From the NCBI RefSeq assembly GCF_034929435.1, contig NZ_JAYFUM010000016.1:62001-126000 (forward strand): a DNA stretch of 64,000 bases, in the 5' to 3' direction. This DNA is from Arcicella rigui (GTDB lineage Bacteria; Bacteroidota; Bacteroidia; Cytophagales; Spirosomataceae). The translations under genes were made by a program, and so were the position numbers. This document shows, piece after piece, positions 1 through 7,251 of this stretch. The notes beneath the pieces were generated by a model. That model searched no databases. It saw only the letters and a list, made by a program, of their open reading frames with translations, and was not told where the DNA came from. The first letter of the stretch is position 1. Each line of letters begins with the position of its first letter.

Positions 1-1297
1 AGGTTTCAGGTTTCTCAAATACAAAACTTCCGATTACTTTAATCTGTGTTGCTTTGTCTATAATTCTGCTTTTTTCTACAGAATTACTTATGAATTGTTT
101 AGATCTCCTTTCATAAAATAGTTGATTAGAACCTTTATAAGTTTTATAGTAATCTTCTAACTTTCTCTGAAATTCAGAAAATGCAATTAAGTCTTGTTCA
201 TTAATTGCTGTTTGACGATTTGTAGAACGAATTAATTTAGATGTTAAATCTATATCCGTACTACTCACTAATTTCAAAGATACATATACTGTATCATCTA
301 ATAATTCTCTACAGTTATATAAGACATGAGATGTTTGACAACCATTGATGATTTGATAGTTTGTAAGAGTAAAGGTGTTTCTTGAGGGTTTTATAGATTC
401 TGTGACAATTGTAATACCATTATTTAGAAGGACAAAAGTCTCCTTATTTTCAGTGCTTAACGTATCCCTTATTTCTTTATTTACTGAGTTCTCCCCTTGG
501 AAATCTCTTACATTATCATAAAACACATTAGGGATTATTGATTCTTCATCAGAAATTAACTTTAAAATCTCTTTCGCTTTAACTATTCCCAAATATGACT
601 CAGTCACATTATTAATTTTAGGAATTGTTATTCTTTGTTCAAATTCGATTGATTTTTGTAAAGCTTGACCTAATTTTTTGTATCGATTTTGTAAGCTATT
701 AGTATCAATATATTCAAAATAAATATTGTAGAATAAGTTCTCCCTTTTTATATCCTCAATAATTCTACTTTTAGTACTTTCTTGATTTTGATCTCCAATA
801 TAATTCCCTAATGATACATAAAATAAGTAACAATTAGGGTTTTCTTTAAACTTTGTAGAGTAATTGAAAATTAAATCAAATAGCTTCATTCTTTCCTTTG
901 CAAGATTTGACCAAATTAATTTTCTATCTTGGCTTACAAAATCAGCAACAGCCCTACCAAATAGGACAATCTCTTTCAAGTCAAATTTTGAAGATGTTTT
1001 TGATTGGGTAAAATATACTTCTACAAATATTGAAGATAAAGATGCCATTTCTAAATATTCTTTCAATGCTTCATAGTCGGTAAATAGCTTCTTATCAATA
1101 ACCAAAGCAAAACCATCAATTCCTATTGTGCCTTCATCTCCAATATTTAAATCATCAATGTCAATACTATCTTCAACCCTATGGTCAATGATAGTATAAT
1201 TAACGAAATGCTCAAAAATTTTAGAATCATTGATGCTATCAGAAAAACTATTTTTTTCCCAAAAACTATCAATATAATTTTTTATTATTCTATCCAT
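1..1297 (-). CDS. AIPR-family abortive-infection protein, C-terminus cut by window edge
   Basis: Read directly on the minus strand: an open frame of 432 codons runs from an ATG at 1297 off the left edge with no stop. The N-terminal part contains GDEGTIGIDGFALVIDKKLF (about residues 51-70) followed by a VYFTQSKTSSKFD stretch. The middle carries FVLLNNGITIVTE and, about 25 residues later, YQIINGCQTSHVLYN. The NNGITI plus INGCQTS pair is the hallmark of the AIPR family (abortive infection phage resistance), which is found alone or as the last gene of multi-gene restriction-like systems. The start lies 25 bp after the trpE stop with no terminator between, so it may be read from the trp promoter. 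The C-terminal part, and any partner genes to the left, are outside the window. Family call is from remembered motifs. Confidence 0.8.
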   Translation of the reverse strand, partial: MDRIIKNYIDSFWEKNSFSDSINDSKIFEHFVNYTIIDHRVEDSIDIDDLNIGDEGTIGIDGFALVIDKKLFTDYEALKEYLEMASLSSIFVEVYFTQSKTSSKFDLKEIVLFGRAVADFVSQDRKLIWSNLAKERMKLFDLIFNYSTKFKENPNCYLFYVSLGNYIGDQNQESTKSRIIEDIKRENLFYNIYFEYIDTNSLQNRYKKLGQALQKSIEFEQRITIPKINNVTESYLGIVKAKEILKLISDEESIIPNVFYDNVRDFQGENSVNKEIRDTLSTENKETFVLLNNGITIVTESIKPSRNTFTLTNYQIINGCQTSHVLYNCRELLDDTVYVSLKLVSSTDIDLTSKLIRSTNRQTAINEQDLIAFSEFQRKLEDYYKTYKGSNQLFYERRSKQFISNSVEKSRIIDKATQIKVIGSFVFEKPET

Positions 1298-1322
1298 GAT
1301 AACTAAGGTATTTTTAAATTCG

Positions 1323-2747
1323 TTAAATTCCCTCCGCTACTTCCAAAGCTTTTCTCAAAGCACCTAATTTCAATTTGATTTCTTGCATTTCGTTTTCAAT
1401 CACCGATTTGGCTACTACGCCCATACCTGCTTGGTAATAAAGCGTATTATTTTTACTCATAAAAGTACGAATAGCAATGGCATGATTAAAGTTTCCGACA
1501 AAATCCATGTAGCCAATTGCTCCGCCGTAAATATGACGATTTACGTTTTCTAAACGATTGATGATACTCATCGCATTGTGCTTTGGCGAACCCGAAAGCG
1601 TTCCAGCAGGGAAAGTATCAGCCACCAATTGTAGCGGATTTGTTCCTGCCGTCATTTTTCCTGTTACTTTAGAAACCAAGTGAATGACGTGTGAATAAAA
1701 CTGTACTTCTTTGAACGTCTCCACTTTTACCACATCCGAACTTCTTGACAAATCGTTTCTGGCTAAGTCAACCAACATCACGTGTTCAGCAGATTCTTTG
1801 GGGTCAGCCAAGAGTTCACGAGCCAATTCTGCATCTTTTTCATCATCGCCAGTTCTTCTGAAAGTACCTGCAATCGGGTGAATTTCAGCCATTCCATTCT
1901 TAATTCCGATTTGTTTTTCGGGCGAAGCTCCAAAAATTCTATACTTTTCATAATCGAAATAAAACATATAAGGCGATGGATTGATAGAACGCAAAGCACG
2001 ATAGACTTGGAAATCGTCGCCTTCAAAAGTACGACTAAAACGACGAGAAGGTACAATCTGGAAGACATCACCACGTAAACAATGTTTGATACATTCCTGA
2101 ATAATCACTCGCATTTCATCATCAGTATAATTTGTCACTTCTTCGCCCGTCAGTTTGAATGGTTTTGTAGCATAATGTGGCAAACCCAACAACATTTCCA
2201 GAAACTCCAAACCTTTTACTTTATCTGCTTCTTGTACTTTTTCACCACTGTATTGATGCTCGTATAAGTACATTTCATCTTTGAAATGATTGATAGCAAT
2301 CACATAGCGATATACATAATACACGATAGAAGGCATTTCAGTGTTTTCGTTTTTCTCTTGAATTTCGATGTCTTCAAAATACTCAACAGCATCATAAGCA
2401 ATATGCCCAAACATTCCGTTTGCCATCGGAGCGTAATCAGGCTGACGTTCCCACTCAAAGCGTTTGGCGAAATCCATTAAAGCTTTTACGGCATCTTTAC
2501 GATTTGCCAGTGTAAAAGTTTCTGTACTTCCATCAGGAAAAGTCTGTGTAACAACGTCATTATCAATGATAATACTCGCCACAGGGTCGCAGGCGATATG
2601 GCTATAACCATGTTCCTTTCCGTGATAGTCGGCACTTTCTAAAATGACCGAATTTTTGAATTTATTACGCAATTTCAGAAAGATTCCAACGGGCGTAATG
2701 GTATCGGCTAAACGTTTCTTTTGGGTGGTTTTTACTGAAAAAGTCAT
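1323..2747 (-). CDS. trpE: Anthranilate synthase component I
   Basis: A 474-residue protein of the chorismate-utilising family. It makes anthranilate from chorismate with ammonia supplied by TrpG, the first step of tryptophan synthesis in the cytosol. The C-terminal half carries the chorismate-binding core: FQIVPSRRFSR, the IFGASPEKQIGIKNG segment, a HPIAGTFRRTGDDEKDAE stretch, the ELLADPKESAEHVMLVDLARND block and FPAGTLSGSPKHNAM. PabB and menaquinone synthases share this fold. The TrpE call is settled by the Trp-codon attenuator immediately upstream. Unusually, the next gene downstream is not trpG or trpD but an AIPR gene 25 bp away, so the rest of the pathway must be elsewhere or beyond it. 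Confidence 0.95.
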   Translation of the reverse strand: MTFSVKTTQKKRLADTITPVGIFLKLRNKFKNSVILESADYHGKEHGYSHIACDPVASIIIDNDVVTQTFPDGSTETFTLANRKDAVKALMDFAKRFEWERQPDYAPMANGMFGHIAYDAVEYFEDIEIQEKNENTEMPSIVYYVYRYVIAINHFKDEMYLYEHQYSGEKVQEADKVKGLEFLEMLLGLPHYATKPFKLTGEEVTNYTDDEMRVIIQECIKHCLRGDVFQIVPSRRFSRTFEGDDFQVYRALRSINPSPYMFYFDYEKYRIFGASPEKQIGIKNGMAEIHPIAGTFRRTGDDEKDAELARELLADPKESAEHVMLVDLARNDLSRSSDVVKVETFKEVQFYSHVIHLVSKVTGKMTAGTNPLQLVADTFPAGTLSGSPKHNAMSIINRLENVNRHIYGGAIGYMDFVGNFNHAIAIRTFMSKNNTLYYQAGMGVVAKSVIENEMQEIKLKLGALRKALEVAEGI

Positions 2748-2782
2748 GCTTATTTTTAGTGATTTTTAAAGAGCAAAGAAAA

Positions 2783-2808
2783 AGGCTTACTGGTTGAACA
2801 GTAAGCCT
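2783..2808 (-). terminator. trp attenuator terminator hairpin (3:4)
   Basis: On the minus strand a perfect 10-bp stem (AGGCTTACTG / CAGTAAGCCT) with a 6-nt loop is followed by TTTTTCTTT at 2774-2782. It lies 35 bp before the trpE ATG, so read-through is required for trpE expression. Its 5' arm and loop (2793-2801) are the reverse complement of leader positions 2851-2859. Confidence 0.93.
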
Positions 2809-2850
2809 CTTCGTGAAGAAATATATCTTTATCGAAAATACATTATGATT

Positions 2851-2875
2851 CTGTTCAACGGACGTTCGTCAGTTG
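2851..2875 (-). promoter_or_regulatory. trp attenuator 1:2 and 2:3 pairing segments
   Basis: The RNA from 2859 to 2851 (GTTGAACAG) pairs over 9 nt with CTGTTCAAC at 2801-2793, which would destroy the terminator (2:3 antiterminator). The same strand can instead pair upstream: minus-strand 2875-2856 reads CAAC-T-GACG-AA-CGTC-C-GTTG, an alternative 1:2 hairpin that sequesters the GTTG. A ribosome stalled on the Trp codons (2876-2884) would mask the CAAC arm and favour antitermination. The pairings are seen in the sequence; the mechanism is inferred from classical trp attenuation. Confidence 0.88.
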
Positions 2876-2911
2876 CCACCACCATGAAGTATTTTTGAAA
2901 TTTGTTGTCAT
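2855..2911 (-). CDS. trpL: trp operon leader peptide
   Basis: An 18-codon frame, MTTNFKNTSWWWQLTNVR, is too short for automated ORF calls. It has three consecutive TGG codons (2876-2884), and its TGA stop lies inside the antiterminator strand. Its ATG is about 13 nt after the predicted transcription start. Three Trp in 18 residues, directly ahead of a terminator and trpE, is the diagnostic layout of a ribosome-stalling leader that senses charged tRNA-Trp. The peptide is not expected to have a function of its own. Confidence 0.92.
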   Translation of the reverse strand: MTTNFKNTSWWWQLTNVR

Positions 2912-2930
2912 TTGCTTAAATTTTATTTTA

Positions 2931-2960
2931 CAAACTTAGTATTTAAAAATTAGATTCAAA
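2931..2960 (-). promoter_or_regulatory. Bacteroidota-type promoter for trpL-trpE
   Basis: On the minus strand TTTG (2957-2960) and TAAGTTTG (2931-2938) are separated by 18 nt. This matches the Bacteroidota primary-sigma consensus TTTG-N17-23-TAnnTTTG and puts the start site about 10-15 nt before the leader ATG. The rest of 2961-3055 shows no further signal I can support. Confidence 0.75.
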
Positions 2961-3055
2961 AAATATTCCTAAATTTTTACTGATAGAAATTGATTTTTGG
3001 TTTTGTTGGTCTTTGAAAAGTTATTGTAACAAATGAAATATCTTGCTTTAGAATT

Positions 3056-3457
3056 TCATAAAAGCTGTTTTAGGGAATCCATGCTAATTACTCGTACTTT
3101 TGGAAAAGGGATGTCCTCTAAAATTTTGAAATGCTTATCATGTGTGACAATATAATCAGCTTGACAAGCAATAGCACAATCAACAAACTTATTATCATCA
3201 ACATCATTAAGCATTAATTCCCAATGATAATAAGTTGTTACCCAAATAGTATTTTTCAAATTGGGTAGTAACTCAAGTACGTTACTTGCTAAAGTAGGAC
3301 TGTAAAAATTCCCTATTATCTCTTCGTACTCTTCTAATATTTCAGTGGTAATCCCTATCTCAAACAGTCCAGCAATTATTGCTTCAAATAACCATCTTGT
3401 TTTTGATAGTTTTGGAATGCTCACCATTAAGCAATTGGTATCAATGACTAATCGCAT
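3056..3457 (-). CDS. PIN-domain toxin of a toxin-antitoxin pair
   Basis: A 133-residue protein that begins LVIDTNCLM, with acidic residues at the usual PIN positions: Asp6 in VIDTN, the acidic stretch in the middle (EEYEEI), a NDVDDNKFVDCA block, and VTHDKHF near the end. It resembles the family of putative PIN toxins with companion short antitoxins. PIN toxins are Mg-dependent ribonucleases that cut tRNA, rRNA or mRNA; the target here is unknown. The start codon overlaps the antitoxin stop by one base (TAATG), implying translational coupling. Family is fairly sure; the toxic role is inferred from the two-gene layout. Confidence 0.82.
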   Translation of the reverse strand: MRLVIDTNCLMVSIPKLSKTRWLFEAIIAGLFEIGITTEILEEYEEIIGNFYSPTLASNVLELLPNLKNTIWVTTYYHWELMLNDVDDNKFVDCAIACQADYIVTHDKHFKILEDIPFPKVRVISMDSLKQLL

Positions 3458-3678
3458 TACTGATATTTCGTTCTTTTATGAGTAACTAATGCTTTATCCA
3501 AGTCTTCCTGAGTCATTGCTTTTTCATCCCAAATTCTATCCATTTCTAAATCAATTTGTTTGGCAAAGTAATCTACCAACAATTGTTTAATATCTTCTTC
3601 TTGCTGATTACTGATAGGTCTTTCAAATATTTTCAGCATGAAGAGTTGCATTGAATTAAGTTTTGTTGCTGCTTCCAT
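3457..3678 (-). CDS. Putative antitoxin paired with the PIN toxin
   Basis: A 73-residue, highly charged protein, likely helical (EEDIKQLLVDYFAKQIDLEMDRIWDE and a basic tail HKRTKYQ). It sits directly upstream of and overlaps the PIN gene by one base. The size, position and helical, charged character fit an antitoxin that occludes the nuclease and may bind its own promoter. I recognise no named DNA-binding domain, so the role rests on context. The upstream gap 3679-3932 shows no clear promoter. Confidence 0.7.
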   Translation of the reverse strand: MEAATKLNSMQLFMLKIFERPISNQQEEDIKQLLVDYFAKQIDLEMDRIWDEKAMTQEDLDKALVTHKRTKYQ

Positions 3679-3932
3679 ATCAATATTGGTCTTATTGATT
3701 CAAATTTAATAATAAATGATTAGAGTTGTAAGAAATACTTTACTCATTAAATCTATTCAAAATGTGCTTTTACCGTATAATAATTTTTCTAAAAAGATAA
3801 GTCAGTTTCTTTGGCGTTTTGAGGGAATTAATGGAATTTCACAAGAACTTACCCGAAAAGCTTAGAGGTTTTCAAGTAAGTTAATAAACCTAAAATATTT
3901 TACACAAATGTATTATTCAAACTAATGATAAT

Positions 3933-4250
3933 ATGAAAAGACTTAAAACCTGGGGAGAAAGAACCTATTTTGAATATGAAGATTCTGATAGTTCAAAAAT
4001 TAGCATTTATTATGGTACTGATTTAAAGTGGAAAGTTGAACTTCATAGGAGCGACTACGAAAAACTAATCAAAGAGTTTTCTGGCAAAACTGTTCCAATA
4101 GGAACAAGTCTTGATAAACCACCAGTGGGAAGTGTAGGAGAATGGATAATGAAAAACTTAAAAACCAGTCAAATTGCCTATATTCTTGGAGCTATTTTAG
4201 TTGAAGAAGGATATGCGACTAAAAACGGGTCTGAGATTATTTTTAAGTAA
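3933..4250 (+). CDS. Hypothetical protein, 105 residues
   Basis: I do not recognise this family. It is a soluble, mixed-charge protein without a signal peptide or membrane segment. The N-terminal part looks beta-rich (TYFEYEDSDSSKISIYYG). The C-terminal part looks helical, with GSVGEWIMKNLKTSQIAYI and a final KNGSEIIFK. It stands alone, faces the opposite way from both neighbours, and ends just before a strong hairpin shared with purB. Reading frame, terminator and ordinary codon use support a real gene. Confidence 0.6.
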   Translation: MKRLKTWGERTYFEYEDSDSSKISIYYGTDLKWKVELHRSDYEKLIKEFSGKTVPIGTSLDKPPVGSVGEWIMKNLKTSQIAYILGAILVEEGYATKNGSEIIFK

Positions 4251-4270
4251 AAGTATTACAGTTGTAAATA

Positions 4271-4306
4271 AAAAGGGCTTAGAAAAGTATTTCCTAAGCC
4301 CTTTTT
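4271..4306. terminator. Bidirectional terminator between the 105-aa gene and purB
   Basis: GGGCTTAG (4275-4282) pairs with CTAAGCCC (4294-4301), flanked by A and T runs on both sides. It therefore works for the plus-strand gene and for purB on the minus strand. Confidence 0.85.
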
Positions 4307-4325
4307 TATTTTAGATAAAATCTAC

Positions 4326-5672
4326 TTATTCCAACACGCCCACATAATTAAATGGTGTAATTCTTCTTAATTCATATTTTACTTTGTCGCTAACGTCTAA
4401 GCCGTCGATAAATTCTGAAATGGTTTTTTCGGTGATTTTGTCGTTTTTGCGTGTCAAAGCTTTCAAGGCTTCATAAGGCTGTGGATAACCTTCTCTTCTC
4501 AAAATCGTTTGAATTGCTTCTGCAACAACTGCCCAGTTATCTTCTAAATCTGCGTTGATGGCTTCTTGGTTTAATTCTAATTTATTCAAACCACGCAAGA
4601 GTGCCGTTAATGCAATTAATTGATGTGCAATTGGTACGCCCAAATTTCTAAGTACTGTCGAATCTGTTAAATCTCTCTGTAAACGAGATACGGGTAATTT
4701 TGCTGCTAAAAATTCATACAAAGCGTTGGCGATGCCTACGTTTCCTTCTGAATTTTCAAAATCAATTGGGTTTACTTTATGTGGCATTGCCGAAGAACCA
4801 ACTTCGCCTGCTTTGATTTTTTGCTTGAAATATCCCATCGAAACATAAGTCCAAATGTCACGGTCTAAGTCTAAAATGATATTATTCAATCTTTTTAGGT
4901 TATCCATCAAGGCCGCTAAATTGTCGTAATGTTCAATTTGTGTGGTGTATTTGCTACGAACCAAACCTAAAGATTTTACGAAGTCATTTCCGAAAGCAAT
5001 CCAATCGTTTTCTGGATATGCTACGTTATGAGCATTGAAATTACCTGTTGCTCCACCAAATTTGGCTGAGTACGGAATGGTTTTCAATAAATCCATTTGG
5101 CGTTCCATTCTTTCGGCAAATACCATAAATTCTTTGCCCAAACGAGTTGGCGACGCTGGTTGTCCGTGCGTGTGAGCCAACAAAGGAACATCTTTCCACT
5201 CTTCTGCCAAAGCTTCAATTTTGGCAATAGCTTCTTCTAATTTGGGTACTAATACTTCGTTCATTGCTTCTAACAAAGACAATGGAATGGCAGTATTATT
5301 TACGTCTTGTGAAGTAAGTCCGAAGTGAATAAATTCTAAATATTCGTTGATTCCGAATTTATCTAATTTATGTTTGATAAAGTATTCAACTGCTTTTACG
5401 TCGTGGTTGGTTACTTTTTCTGTTTCTTTAATCCAAAGAGCATCTTCTTCTGAAAAGTTGAGGTAGATGTCACGCAGTGCTGAAAACAAATCAGTATTGA
5501 TGGCTTCTAACTGCGGTAATGGAATTTCGCAAAGGGCAATAAAGTATTCTATTTCAATACGGACACGGTACTTGATAAGCCCAAATTCAGAGAAAAAAGG
5601 AGCAAGGCTTTCTACTTGTTTGCGGTAACGCCCGTCAACGGGAGAAATGGCTGTTAATTGATTGAGTTGCAT
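4326..5672 (-). CDS. purB: Adenylosuccinate lyase
   Basis: A 448-residue member of the fumarase/aspartase superfamily. It removes fumarate at two steps of purine synthesis (SAICAR to AICAR, adenylosuccinate to AMP). The superfamily signature SSAMPHKVNPIDFE is present, as is the conserved HGLTSQD-type segment, here HFGLTSQDVNNTA. The LLAHTHGQPASPTRLGKEF block carries the catalytic His region. Length fits the longer PurB branch seen in gamma-proteobacteria and Bacteroidota. It is a single-gene unit, convergent with the 105-aa gene. The 5' flank (5673-5710) has short repeats of the type gattgagtgattgag seen elsewhere in the window. Confidence 0.97.
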   Translation of the reverse strand: MQLNQLTAISPVDGRYRKQVESLAPFFSEFGLIKYRVRIEIEYFIALCEIPLPQLEAINTDLFSALRDIYLNFSEEDALWIKETEKVTNHDVKAVEYFIKHKLDKFGINEYLEFIHFGLTSQDVNNTAIPLSLLEAMNEVLVPKLEEAIAKIEALAEEWKDVPLLAHTHGQPASPTRLGKEFMVFAERMERQMDLLKTIPYSAKFGGATGNFNAHNVAYPENDWIAFGNDFVKSLGLVRSKYTTQIEHYDNLAALMDNLKRLNNIILDLDRDIWTYVSMGYFKQKIKAGEVGSSAMPHKVNPIDFENSEGNVGIANALYEFLAAKLPVSRLQRDLTDSTVLRNLGVPIAHQLIALTALLRGLNKLELNQEAINADLEDNWAVVAEAIQTILRREGYPQPYEALKALTRKNDKITEKTISEFIDGLDVSDKVKYELRRITPFNYVGVLE

Positions 5673-5931
5673 TTTGTAATGAGTGTTTGAGTGATTGAGC
5701 GATTGAGTGATGAATCCAACTCAATTATTCAATGACCTCAATGCGTTTAAGGAAAAAACAAAGGTACAAAAGAAATACGGAGCTACGATTTACGAAAGCA
5801 TTTTAGCCTTCATTTTCATAAATTTAATACAAATTATCGCCAAAAAACATGAAACTTGCAGGATGTTTGTGAACTTCCTATTAGAGTAGAAAATTAATCG
5901 ACAGAAATTTAATTCAGAAAAAGGCTTACTT

Positions 5932-6978
5932 ATGCTTTTGAATCCCAAGTTATTAGCAACTTTATTGGCAGTAGTGATTGCCGCTTTTATTACTTCATTC
6001 CTTTCGTTTTTGCCCGAATCGAATGCCAATGTTTTATTTGTAAGTTTTATCGCTTCGTTAATTGTGGCGGGTATTCTTATCTATTTTGTGTTGGATTATT
6101 TAGTTTTTCAAGAAATCAACAAAATGTATGACTCTATTAACAAGCTGAAAATCAAAGATTTTGGTGTTAGTAGAAAGAAATTATACAAAAATAGCAACCC
6201 TCTGAAAAAACTGAATGATGAATTGTTTGTGTATGTTTCTAAGAAAGAACAAGAAGTAACCGAACTCAAGCGATTAGAAAAGTATCGTCGTGAATTTTTG
6301 GCAAATGTTTCGCATGAACTCAAAACGCCCATTTTTGCAGCTCAGGGTTTTGTGCATACTTTGTTGGACGGAGCGATGGACGATGAAAATGTCCGTGAAC
6401 GATTTTTGATAAAAGCCGCTAAAAGTTTAGATGGTTTAGATATTTTGGTGAAAGATTTATTGACACTCTCGCAAATGGAAACGGGCGATATTAAAATGCA
6501 CCGTGAGCGAGTGGATATTAAACAAATTACCAAAGAAGTATTCGAGCAATTGGAAGGAAAAGCCAAAGCAAAAAATACAACGCTACAAATAAAATCGCCT
6601 CAGCTACAAGTTTGGGTAAAAGCCGACGCACAAAGAATTGGACAAGTAATTACCAATTTGGTGGAAAATGCCGTGAAGTATGGCAACGAAAACGGAAAAG
6701 TAGAAGTACTTTTTGAAGAGGATAAAAAAGATTGGAAAGTATCTATCAAAGACAACGGCCCGGGCATTGCTCCAGAACATTTGAATAGAATTTTTGAAAG
6801 ATTTTATCGAGTTGATAAAGCTCGTAGCCGTTCGGATGGTTCTTCTGGTTTGGGTTTGGCGATTGTAAAACATATTTTGAATGCTCACCGCACTAAAATT
6901 TCAGTAGCATCGAAACCAGAAAAAGGAACGACTTTTTCATTCAAACTGGAAAAAGAACAGCAGATAATTGTAGTTTAG
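5932..6978 (+). CDS. PhoR-like membrane sensor histidine kinase
   Basis: A 348-residue kinase. Two hydrophobic helices at about residues 7-28 and 33-55 are followed by a short linker and coiled segment (KEQEVTELKRLEKYRREF). The dimerisation/phosphoacceptor box is NVSHELKTPIFAAQGF. The ATPase domain has an N box (NLVENAVKYG), a G1 box (DNGPGIAPEH) and a G2 box (GSSGLGLAIVKHI). The periplasmic loop is only a few residues, so it may sense membrane state or a partner rather than a ligand. No response regulator is adjacent on either side, which is unusual for this class. The upstream gap 5673-5931 contains a small frame I do not credit. Confidence 0.92.
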   Translation: MLLNPKLLATLLAVVIAAFITSFLSFLPESNANVLFVSFIASLIVAGILIYFVLDYLVFQEINKMYDSINKLKIKDFGVSRKKLYKNSNPLKKLNDELFVYVSKKEQEVTELKRLEKYRREFLANVSHELKTPIFAAQGFVHTLLDGAMDDENVRERFLIKAAKSLDGLDILVKDLLTLSQMETGDIKMHRERVDIKQITKEVFEQLEGKAKAKNTTLQIKSPQLQVWVKADAQRIGQVITNLVENAVKYGNENGKVEVLFEEDKKDWKVSIKDNGPGIAPEHLNRIFERFYRVDKARSRSDGSSGLGLAIVKHILNAHRTKISVASKPEKGTTFSFKLEKEQQIIVV

Positions 6979-7028
6979 ATTTACTCATGGCATAAATGAG
7001 ACCATGTGTATTAATAAATCTTGTGATG

Positions 7029-7124
7029 ACACAGAGGAACACAGAGAATACTAAGAGTTTCACAGAGAAATATTATAATAAACTACTCTGTGAAACTCAG
7101 TAAAATCTCAGTTAAACTCTGTGT
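7029..7124. repeat. CACAGAG inverted-repeat element
   Basis: Nested inverted repeats: gagtttcacagag (7055-7067) with ctctgtgaaactc (7086-7098), and outer acacagag (7039-7046) with ctctgtgt (7117-7124). An extra direct acacagag copy lies at 7029-7036. It sits between convergent genes (kinase stop 6978, GH3 stop 7252) and may act as a weak terminator. The rest of the gap (7125-7251) is AT-rich, with cataactcataattc-type words. Confidence 0.7.
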
Positions 7125-7251
7125 TAGAAAATTGTCCAATAATCAACGTAAGTAAAGTTGTATTTTTGCAAATAACTGATAATTAGCAATTCTAATCACT
7201 AATTACTATTGACTAATCACTTCAAAATTCAAAATTCATAACTCATAATTC

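Noticed and set aside
2829..2885. A second short frame in the trp leader (MVVATDERPLNRIIMYFR).
   Set aside because: It overlaps the WWW leader in another frame but has no Trp codon; the frame at 2855-2911 explains attenuation.
5707..5889. 60-residue plus frame after the purB start.
   Set aside because: Starts in repeat words, no family features, weak codon pattern.
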